DNA from: Massospora cicadina
Lineage: Eukaryota > Entomophthoromycota > Entomophthoromycetes > Entomophthorales > Entomophthoraceae
DNA: 64,000 nt
Assembly: GCA_022478985.1 (NCBI GenBank)
Contig: JAKSZP010004233.1
Coordinates: 49,531-113,530, forward strand
Reading direction: 5' to 3'
In this document: positions 56,600 through 64,000 of the stretch, one piece after another
Layout of the letters: each line of letters starts with the position of its first letter
Numbering within the stretch: the first letter of the stretch is position 1
Program-made: the position numbers and the translations under genes
Notes under the pieces: model-generated
Told to the model about the DNA's origin: nothing
The model's input: only the letters and a program-made list of their open reading frames with translations
Database searches by the model: none

Positions 56600-57130
56600 A
56601 TAAAACCTAAATTCAACATTTCTTGAAGAAGTTACATCTGTGAGAGTTTATCTTGAGATTAGACGCTGATACACTATTATAAACTTCTTCTAAGTGTTCA
56701 ATATGACTCTTAAACATGCGACTAAAACATTGATATCATCTAAGTAAACAGAGACACATGATAAATCCAGTCACTTAACATAGCATCCATTGTTTGTTAA
56801 ATGTGGCCGGTACATTATTAAGACTTTGTGACATTTGCAACAGTTGATATAATCTCTGTGCAGTTATGATTGCATATTTTTCTTAGTTTTCACAAATAGA
56901 TCAATCTGATAATAGCCTGATATAGGATCCATAGTAGAAAAAATTGATCTCCTCTTAGGCTTTCCAGAGAATCGTATAAGCGCAACGGTGGATTTGATCC
57001 CTATTTTATAATAAACTTACATTAATCTATAGCTACTCAATTGGATCACTCAATATTAACAATTGATATTAGGTTGTCCAAGGGCGTTAAGATTTATTTA
57101 GTAATTTTTTATGTTGTTTTCTAACTTGGT
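56600..57130 (-). pseudogene. G5 reverse transcriptase remnant
   Basis: Near 56890-56940 DPISGYYQIDLFVKT is the D-x-SGYxQI motif with the first catalytic Asp. At 56735-56746 YLDD, in CVSVYLDDINVLV, is intact. Upstream PPLRLYDSLESLRGDQFF belongs to the finger-palm region in another frame. It is the only gypsy RT in the window that keeps YxDD, though frames are still broken. Confidence 0.75.
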
Positions 57131-58039
57131 TAGCACCACAACTCACTTAGTTGCAATTGCCTGATGGGTTTTATCTAGATTGGCAATTGATTTCCAACTT
57201 TGACTTTATAGACTTTCTTTTGGCTTATCCAAGGGCATAAATGTTTATGCATGCACCTTAGTATTTCTCAAATATTATATGGATTTAACCAACTGTTCAT
57301 GAAAAAGCTATAAGGCTTGCTCAATTTTATACAGCAAAAATTGCCTTGTATTTAGGTTAGCTGTAATCGATTTTTCTTAGTTTGCTAAAGTCTTGAAAAA
57401 ATTTGAGAGTTCATTAGTTGTAGTTAATGTGGCATATGCTACCACCTGGTTTTTCTATCCATACTAGCCTATCATCTAAGTATTTAACCAGCTCTAAAAA
57501 TCAGCTCAACCAGGAGTATAATATTATATGTGACATATAGTTCAGTTTTAGCTCTCTTCCATGGTGCAATATTGTAGTTAAATTATTGACTCAAATTTAT
57601 GTTATTGATACCTTACCTATTTTCGTTAGTCTCTACAAAAGTATTGTCAAAAATTGTTATTGTATCACTCTAGAGTGCATAATTTCCTTAAGACCCTACA
57701 AACCTTATTGAATAATAATGTGCCTGCCTTTGTCTTGTGATGAGTTGTTTTCTTAAAAATAAATACAATTGTAATCCTTACACCCATTTTATTTGGTATC
57801 AATATATATTAGAGTTTTAAAAGTCCCAAGGGACTCATATTGCAGGCAACTTTTTAGGATGATGGCTTGGGGTACTAACTCCACCACACTAGGGCTGCGC
57901 AGATCTCAGGACCACCATATGTGGACCTGAATGAAAGTGAGTGTAGCTCACCTACTCCTAAACTGACATATGGCCTCCTTGTTTAAGTACTTGGAAGACC
58001 GTCTGAACCAGACAGGACAGGCAATATGTCGTTCATCAA

Positions 58040-58560
58040 CCTTGTGGGAGAAAAGATCCAATTTCCCCCAGGTTTAAGGTCCCAGATGGGGGAAGAACCA
58101 GGACCGTCCTCTTTTTACCTGATTTTTAGCCGAGTTGAGCTCTCTAGTCTTTTTGTCCAGTAAGACTTGGAGTCCTTTAGGATCTTGCGTTATTTTTTTG
58201 CACGCTCACGTTCACCACAAACCTTCTCATGCTGATTGACTAGCATCTAGTTAGCTTCAGGATAACCTGGCAAACCGCGGCAGTTATTGTAAGCAGGTAC
58301 ACCAATGTGCAGCCAATCAGGATTGCCTCTCCCATATCCTGGAATCCACACCTTCAAAACCCCAGCTCGTGGAGAAGCTATGTTACAGGCTCCATTACCT
58401 GACCCTTACTCCCCCTTACTGCCCATATTCTCCCCAAAGAGAGTGGTATACACCTGCGAGAACAGATCACACAGCCATCACTACCATCCATACCTCTTCC
58501 AGGCCAACACAAGATATGACTTCTTCATCTCTCTAGGCTCTGGTGTTATCTATTAACTCT
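58040..58560 (-). pseudogene. G5 gag-like region
   Basis: Between about 58050 and 58260 the minus strand reads LVNQHEKVCGERERAKK and, in another frame, QDPKGLQVLLDKKTREL, a charged, coiled-coil-like text in the gag position. No zinc knuckle. On the plus strand 58305-58556 opens 83 codons from an ATG but resembles nothing known and may be chance. Confidence 0.35.
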
Positions 58561-58883
58561 TGTCTCACTAGGCTTTCCCCAGTTGTACTATGAGGAGGCC
58601 CCATTTAACCTTATCTAGACACACTATCAATAGTTTTGCAACAGTTACATCCTTTTTCTGAGTCTAAAGGAATGAGTGATAATTTTTTCTAATTACCCAA
58701 AAAATTATAGCTTTACCCAAACTTTACTGATTAAAATAATTCTCATTGGAGTTATGTTTACTTTTTCCGTGTTATAGGAATCAGAACTATTTAAGTGGAC
58801 AGAGGTCAAAAGATTAAGGCTCAAGCGAGATCTAAGAAAAACTTTTACATGTCACTACTGTGCATTAGCCATGAACTACATCC

Positions 58884-58901
58884 TGGTGCACACTACAGGG
58901 T
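58884..58901 (+). promoter_or_regulatory. Primer-binding-site-like motif
   Basis: TGGTGCACACTACAGGGT on the plus strand; 16 of 18 bases match the primer site of G1 and G2. It would mark the end of a 5' LTR and the start of a plus-strand element, but I could not identify either. Confidence 0.4.
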
Positions 58902-59846
58902 CCACATCCAAATAATACATATACGGATATTTTTCCTTTAACTTGGACTTTTATCCAAGAGAGGAGCCTAACTAAAATATCTGGTCATAGTGTTCTATGT
59001 CAACCTTTCTAGTCCTTCACAGTTGACACAAACTGTTATTGTTTAAAGCTTGTCACTCCGGTTTAAAGATATGATTACTACTCTGATTAACTCAAGCTTT
59101 GACGTATGGGATCCTTAAACTCCACAAACACGTAGTCAAGAGGGCCCAGGTAAGTGCTTATAAACAAAATAACCCTGCTGCGGTGATGTCCCTAATCCAT
59201 GTTTGAGTTTCTGGTATTATGTAAAACGTATTTGAGGTGGTTCAACTTTGGGACTAATATACTGACAGAGAATTTTTCTATCCAGTACAGGTTTTGAATT
59301 CTTATTTAACAAAACCTGCACTAGGGTGGAAGCAGGAATTAGCCTGCCAGACTAACCACATTTTTCTGGTATTTAAGTAGCTCTAACTATAGTGAGATTG
59401 ATACTATCACTAAGCAAAAGGGATACCTTCTGGAAAGCGCATACAAGGGCATAACGGCCTTTTGATTTTAAAATGTAGTCCATGAGCTGTATTTCTTATG
59501 TTCTCATAGTATGATTTACGAATTACAAAATTTATATTATAATTTATTAAATTTATTAATTACAGAAGCATAGCTGCTTTTTGCAACTTAGAAGTATAGA
59601 TTTATATACCAGCTCATGGGGAAGATTAGGTCTTGTTCTCCTCCGAGTCAACGGTCAGATTCTTGATGAATGGGTACTCTGAGGACCTCAACCCTTTATT
59701 TAATCGTCTAGAATCATTTCAGTTCTTAGAACAAGTATCATTGAGATTGACAAGACTGTTTTACTTTACTATTTCATTTCAAATTGTCATAAGGCCCTCT
59801 CTCTTGAGACAACCTTATTTCTTAATTTTACTAATTAGATAAAGCT
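58902..59846. other. AT-rich sequence with a repeated block
   Basis: The block at 59131-59215 (AAGAGGGCCCAGGTAAG then CTGCGGTG) is a diverged direct repeat of 60262-60350 (AAGAGGGCCCATGTGAGG then CTGCAGTGG). No gene recognised. Confidence 0.4.
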
Positions 59847-60135
59847 TTGGAAGCATCTGATTTGCCATATCACCATTTTCAAGAGGCCTTTACAGCCTCA
59901 TTTGAAATTTCAGCTTCTGGTTATTCAGAATGCCTTTTGTAAGGCTTTATACAATTACTTTCCTTTTAGATATTGCATTTCAGGCACCTGACTAGCCAGC
60001 TTGATACTTCCAAGAGCCATTCCCAGACCCTTCACATATGTCAGCATCTTGTTGGCCATAGCACCATTTACAAGGATTCATGTCATCAACGTTTATAATA
60101 TTGGGTTTAAAGGCATCTCATTCGCCAGAATGCCA
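59847..60135. repeat. Hairpin-repeat cluster I, degenerate
   Basis: About five diverged units at a spacing of roughly 62-72 bp. The clearest, 60112-60134, has GGCAT and ATGCC around a CTCATTCGCCAGA loop. Others start near 59850, 59913, 59985 and 60047 and share CATCTGATT/CTGACT-like loops. Confidence 0.5.
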
Positions 60136-60180
60136 ACTTCAAAATACCTTCATTTTAACAATCCCTTATTGCCCTGGTCT

Positions 60181-60474
60181 TTAAATATGGAAGATTAGGG
60201 CTATGTGGCATTCAGGCAACACCTTGGCCATAGACGAACGGGGTCTCTCCACATTGCTACAAAACAGTTGGGTAAGAGGGCCCATGTGAGGGCCCACAAA
60301 CATAAGAGCTGCAGTGGTTAAGTCCCTCGTTTGTTGGCTTGATGAGTGGTTCAGGTATCCTTGGAATACGGTGAGTATGATGCTCACACTGAGGAGGACA
60401 GTCTGTCCCCCAGAGAGAGCATACAGAGAGGCGACTGCTCTGTCAAAATCTGAGGATTGGTCTATCTTCTTCAC
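60181..60474 (-). pseudogene. Unrecognised 97-codon stretch
   Basis: Open on the minus strand from a GTG, with text such as DRAVASLYALSGGQTVLL and RDLTTAALMFVGPHMGPL. Its 3' end (AAGGTGTTGCCTGAATGCCA, then ACATAGCCC) resembles the bases just upstream of the chromovirus LTR start (AAGGCGCTGCCTGACCGCCA then ACATAGCCC at 62328-62356). It may be the end of a related element. I do not recognise a domain. Confidence 0.35.
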
Positions 60475-60850
60475 TCAAAATCCCTGGTTTTTGTTAAAAT
60501 CTTAATAAGTGATTTCAAAATTTCAAAATTTTATTTTCAATTTTGAGGTTTTTATTTGTATATTTTAGAAGACGAAGTTGTCTTAAACACCTTCTCTTGG
60601 TTGTTTTTATATTATGGAATGGGGAATATTGGGAAATTGGACCCCTTGGAGTCTGCAGGCGGTAGGCTATTCAGGGGCCTATTTCAAGAATTTGGCCTCT
60701 GTTATTCCTGTCTAGGCCTGTTCTAGACCATTTGTTGAGTATACATGGCATTATGGAAACTTTTCTGCAGTTATTTTTGTTTGTCGAGGATGAATCAGAG
60801 CTCATTTTGACCTTTTTGCCAAAATTCCCATTTTTGGGATAATTCAGCCT

Positions 60851-61011
60851 GGCAGCCCCAGATTCACTGGGCTGCCCTTCGCCATGGCTCTCGATACTTT
60901 TGATAAGGGGCGGATTTGGCTTGGCAGCTCCTGATTCACTGAGCTGCCTGATGCCATCGTTTCCTCTTTTGGTTTTATCCAGCTTGGCAGCTCCTGATTT
61001 GCTGAGCTGCC
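60851..61011. repeat. Hairpin-repeat cluster II
   Basis: Three units. 60851-60876: stem GGCAGCCC/GGGCTGCC. 60923-60948 and 60986-61011: stem GGCAGCTC/GAGCTGCC. Each stem is 8 bp, perfect, with a 10-nt loop of the CTGATTCACT type. In two units outer TTGGCA/TGCCA pairs extend the fold. On the minus strand the array also reads as repeated SGSSVNQELPS. Confidence 0.85.
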
Positions 61012-61305
61012 TGATGCCAAGATTCTTGATGTTTCCATTCTTGGCATAACTTGACTTAGCAGCCTGTTGGAAATTCGACTTTGGGCTCTGGTAGTTGGCA
61101 GGATATCTAGTTAGAAGGCTGGTCAGCCCTTGCCATTTTGCCTTAGGCGTCAGGGCTAGCAGCGCTGGTTAACCCCTTGGCATGTCACCCATGCCATTTT
61201 AGGGATCTCCTTTAAGCTAAACTACAACCAACGAAATAAAATATAAACTTATAACAAAAGGTAGGATAGGCAAAGGGAGATACTTATTGAAAGGGAAGCA
61301 CCGGT

Positions 61306-61313
61306 TATTTATA
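61306..61313 (-). promoter_or_regulatory. TATA box in the probable LTR
   Basis: TATAAATA on the minus strand, placed between the LTR start and its possible end as a Pol II promoter would be. Confidence 0.4.
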
Positions 61314-62068
61314 GTATTTACAAAAGGTCTATTGCGCCCATAGCTGACTTATCAGCTTTTCTGGTGGTTCTTTATGCCAACCACTTCTCTTCTTCTTCTT
61401 CTTTATCTACATTATCTTTTCCCTGGCGTCAACCTTCTCACTCCATCCTTCCAAAATCCAAATTAGTTTTGGCTAATCCTCAGCCTTAAGTCGCCGGTGA
61501 GCCATATAAATAAATAATCTAATTAAATGTCAAATTTGGATTCGACCTTTCAATTGATATAAATGTTCTGGAAACTACTTTCAGTCACTCACTTTGACTT
61601 GGAATATCTTGGCATCTCGCTGAAATCTATTCCCGCCTTATCTTGATATTAAATGAGGCAAAGAAACAACCTCAGCCGCCTCAACTCATAATTGTTGGAT
61701 CCACCAACATTGGATAATCAGGCAGCGAATGTCTGAAGTGATGCATCAGCTTTCCACCAGAAATCCCACAATAAACCACGAATGGCCGTTGGCATTGGCC
61801 ACTGAATTTGCTGACTGATTGGATCGTCCTCAGCTATTAGTTGCCAGTGATTCTTCTACTAATTTAGGGCCAACAATTGGCCCCACTCAAGCCTAAATAC
61901 CAAACTTTGCAGAATACTAATTTTGGCTCAACTCAAATTGGGGAGCAACTAACCAGCAATCACATTAAAGCACACAAAATTTAATCAATAAACCATTCCA
62001 CTGGGATTGGCTATATCATTTCAAATATCAATAAATAATTGGAGGAATCAATTTAGTTAAAAATTTGA

Positions 62069-62237
62069 CAGCCCCTGATTCACTGGGCTGCTCTTTGCCA
62101 ATGCCAATCTCTATGCTTAGGTCTTCGGAATTTGGGTTGGCGGCCTCTGATTGGCCCAGTCGCCATTTATGTCGACCTTTACCACCTTTGACCCAAGATT
62201 TTGTCAATTTTATGGCATCTGATTTGACAGAATGCCA
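62069..62237. repeat. Hairpin-repeat cluster III
   Basis: 62069-62090: CAGCCC/GGGCTG around CTGATTCACT. 62138-62165: TGGCG/CGCCA, imperfect inside. 62213-62237: TGGCATCTG/CAG-A-ATGCCA with one bulged A. Spacing about 70-75 bp. Stems differ from cluster II but stay paired. Confidence 0.75.
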
Positions 62238-62339
62238 GTTTCGAGGGTCATTGCCCTTGAGCCCTACACTTTTATTTATATTGTTTACAATACTACTAGC
62301 CACAATCCCCGCCTTGGGGGGGGGTTGGGGCTATGTGGC

Positions 62340-63560
62340 GGTCAGGCAGCGCCTTGACTGTCACATCATCCCCTCAGAGGGGAGCCCCCTGTGCCTCAAG
62401 TATTCCTCCACCTTCTGGGGACAGTTGGCACAATCAGCAGCTGTTTGCCAGGAGGATCCTTCTATCAGGTAGCTGACCCATTTTACCAAGTACCATCACT
62501 TTTTGTGAGCAATCTTGGTGTCCAGAATCTCCTCCACCTCATACTCTGCCTCCCCTGGGTTGTCCGACTGGACTGGCTCTGGCTTTGCTGGTATGGGTCC
62601 TTCATACTTCTTGAGCTGCAAAATGTGCAAAGCTGGATGTGCGCGCAATCCTTCCGGGAATTCTAATTTGTATGCCACCTCATTCACCTGTCAAAGGACC
62701 TTGTAGGGTCCTAGGTTGATGGGTCCAAACTTCCTACACTGTCTTGGGGGTGTTTAGTGTTTGGCATTTATCAATACATAATCTTGATCTTTGAGGGGTA
62801 AAGCCTCAGAGTGATTTGAATCCACCTTCCTCTTCTGAGCCTCCGCCGCCTTCTCCAAGTTGGCTCTCAGAATCTCAAAATTACCTTGACTCTGGCCACT
62901 AACTCATCTGCTGCAGGGTTCGTTCCCCCAGCGTGTCCCTCCATCATCCATGGGTGATACCCGTGGTTCACAAAAAAGGGTGACATTCTGGTCGATGATT
63001 GCGCCAGGTTGTTGTATGCAAACTGTGAAATCCTCAGCCACTTGATCCAGTGATCATGTCACGTGGTGAGGTAGCATTGTAGGTACTATTCCAGGGTCTG
63101 ATTGACCCTCTCCATCTGGCCATCTGACTGGGGGTGGTAGGAGGAGGAACGGCATGTTTTAATTTTTAGATTTTCCAGGAGGTGATCCCAGAACCTGGAG
63201 ATGAACTGCGGGCCCCTGTCCAAGATGATCTCGTCTGGGAGTCTATGTCGAGAAAAGACCTCTCTCTCAAAGATTTTGGCCATGTCCTTCGCCGTGACCT
63301 TAAAGGTGCAAGGGAAGAACTCCGCATACTTTGTTAGTCAGTCCACCACCACCATGACCATGTTGTAGCCCTCCAATTTTGGGAGCCCAGTGATAAAATC
63401 TACGCTCAGGAGGTCCAGGGCATTCAGGCGATCTGAAGTGGTTTTAACTTCCCCTGTGGGTTTTTTTTATGATGGCTTTGATCAGGTGCAGTTAAGGCAG
63501 CGCGCAGTATACCCTCTTACCATGCCCACTAGGCCTTGCCAGGAGTAATTCTGGCGTATT
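62340..63560 (-). pseudogene. Chromovirus integrase with chromodomain
   Basis: HHCC finger near 63490-63610 (CHDHPLAEHPG, then ARCLNC). Core: SVDFITGLPKLEGYN near 63370-63410 with the first Asp, LDRGPQFISRFW near 63180-63220 with the second Asp, and YHPQSDGQMERVNQTLE at 63089-63140 with the Glu in MER. After the core, FAYNN and SPFFVNHGYHP. The C-terminal GPY/F-like part reads RKFGPINLGPYKVL, then AYKLEFPEGLRAHPALHI. The chromodomain starts YEVEEILDTKIAHKK (about 62499-62545) and continues past a stop with WYLVKW and VEEYLRHRG. Chromodomains are thought to guide integration to marked chromatin. Nine in-frame stops and one shift make it a pseudogene. Confidence 0.92.
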
Positions 63561-63697
63561 AGCTAGAATGTATTCCCCACCCCAGGGTGTTCCGCCAGGG
63601 GGTGGTCATGACATAGCTCCATTACTTTGGTTTGAAGCTTGAGCATCAGGACCCATAGGCGGTCATGGTGCAAGATGAGGCCCCCTCCTTCCTGAAA

Positions 63698-64000
63698 TTA
63701 TTGTAGCCTTCGCTGGGGTCCCCTCCCTCTATCTCTTTCCTGACCATCTCTCCAGATTTGGTGCATTGTTGTGCTGTCCGAATTCTCTCTTAGGTCGGTG
63801 CATTCCTCCTGTATCAATGTAAACAACTGGGGAGGAAGCATTGTAGCCGTGTTGAACTCGTCCAGCTCCTTTCTCACAAAGGTCAAATTTGGGTCCCAGC
63901 TAAATAGGTCTAGGAGTAAGTTTCTCTCCCCAGGCTTATATTCTATTTTAAATTTATATTGAGACAGCTCTAGGTGCCAGCGGGATTTTCTTTGGTTCAT
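63698..64000 (-). pseudogene. Chromovirus RNase H C-terminal end
   Basis: Starts at the window edge. NQRKSRWHLELSQYKFKIEY and KPGERNLLLDLFSWDP are the end of gypsy RNase H (usual form RWxLxLSxYxFxIxYRPGxxNxxADALSR), followed by the linker to integrase. The conserved ADALSR is LDLFSW here. Open for 100 codons. Confidence 0.85.

Larger units (their letters stand above)
55153..58300 (-). mobile_element. Ty3/gypsy remnant G5
   Basis: Minus-strand gypsy with gag-like text (about 58050-58260), RT (56600-57100), RNase H (about 56300) and integrase (55188-55850). The 3' end is missing: integrase text runs up to the inverted repeat at 55152. No LTRs were identified. RT keeps YLDD. Confidence 0.75.
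61065..62304 (-). repeat. Probable chromovirus 3' LTR
   Basis: On the minus strand a purine run (AAGGCGGGGA) at about 62306-62315 is followed by TTGTGGCTAGTAG, a reasonable LTR start at 62304. A TATAAATA box lies at 61306-61313. A possible end, TTTCCAACA, is at 61065. The partner LTR would be outside the window, so only the 62304 boundary has some support. Hairpin cluster III sits near the LTR start. Confidence 0.45.
62340..64000 (-). mobile_element. Chromovirus (Ty3-like), pol 3' part, cut by window edge
   Basis: Minus-strand pol of an LTR retrotransposon with chromodomain. RNase H end, HHCC finger, integrase core and chromodomain follow in order, giving one long readable chain broken by single stops and one frameshift near 62880. 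It is much better preserved than the other gypsy elements. RT, gag and the 5' LTR lie beyond 64000. Confidence 0.92.

Noticed and set aside
58305..58556. 83-codon plus-strand frame starting with ATG as a host gene
   Set aside because: No recognisable domain, overlaps gag-like text on the other strand, and lies in an element remnant.
60851..61011. CRISPR array
   Set aside because: Units are diverged hairpins with coding-like spacing, only three per cluster, no unique spacers and no cas genes; the setting is a eukaryotic retrotransposon.
61867..61883. GGGCCAA-CAA-TTGGCCC hairpin as a terminator or another hairpin-repeat unit
   Set aside because: Loop and stem differ from the repeat family and it occurs once; chance palindromes of 7 bp are expected in this length.

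Overview
This 64 kb window looks like a block of transposable elements inside a eukaryotic genome. I recognise no intact host gene, tRNA, rRNA or CRISPR array. The host is probably fungal: there is a Ty3-like chromovirus with a C-terminal chromodomain, long LINEs with APE-type endonucleases, an AT-rich background and heavy C-to-T decay of the copies. An early-diverging, repeat-rich fungus would fit, but the sequence does not fix the taxon. Almost every open frame is a fragment of a decayed retrotransposon, so most calls are pseudogenes.

Layout. 1-3808: minus-strand gypsy remnant (G0), interrupted by a complete gypsy element G1 (3809-10243; both LTRs, 5-bp target duplication AGGCA). 10249-12802: decayed minus-strand LINE (LINE-C). 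12803-20836: two LINE-A copies head to tail, A1 (5' truncated) and A2 (full length), sharing one target site present three times. 20861-21262: probable Tc1/mariner-like transposase remnant. 21263-26187: AT-rich sequence with a copia-like scrap at its right end. 26188-31486: full-length LINE-A3 with a 22-bp target duplication. 31487-34730: more copia-like scraps, then a plus-strand gypsy (G4) with RT, RNase H and integrase. G4 integrase is split by a minus-strand gypsy (G2, about 34731-41487) and resumes at 41488. 43491-53999: a full-length minus-strand LINE-B with a 16-bp target duplication, split by plus-strand LINE-A4 (45897-51158, its own target duplication). 55013-55152: a perfect 63-bp inverted repeat with a 14-nt spacer. 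55153-58300: minus-strand gypsy G5. 58884: a primer-binding-site-like motif on the plus strand. 59847-62304: LTR-like sequence carrying clusters of hairpin repeats. 62330-64000: minus-strand chromovirus pol (RNase H end, integrase, chromodomain) running off the right edge.

How the parts work together. The LINEs carry ORF1 with a CCHC zinc knuckle and ORF2 with an endonuclease, reverse transcriptase and a C-terminal CCHC motif, as expected for target-primed reverse transcription. The gypsy elements have the order gag, protease, RT, RNase H, integrase. Nesting gives a relative order of insertion: LINE-B before A4, G4 before G2, the copia-like element before A3, G0 before G1. The four LINE-A copies can be compared by eye, and several of their differences fall where one copy keeps CG and others have TG or CA, which points to CpG-directed mutation.
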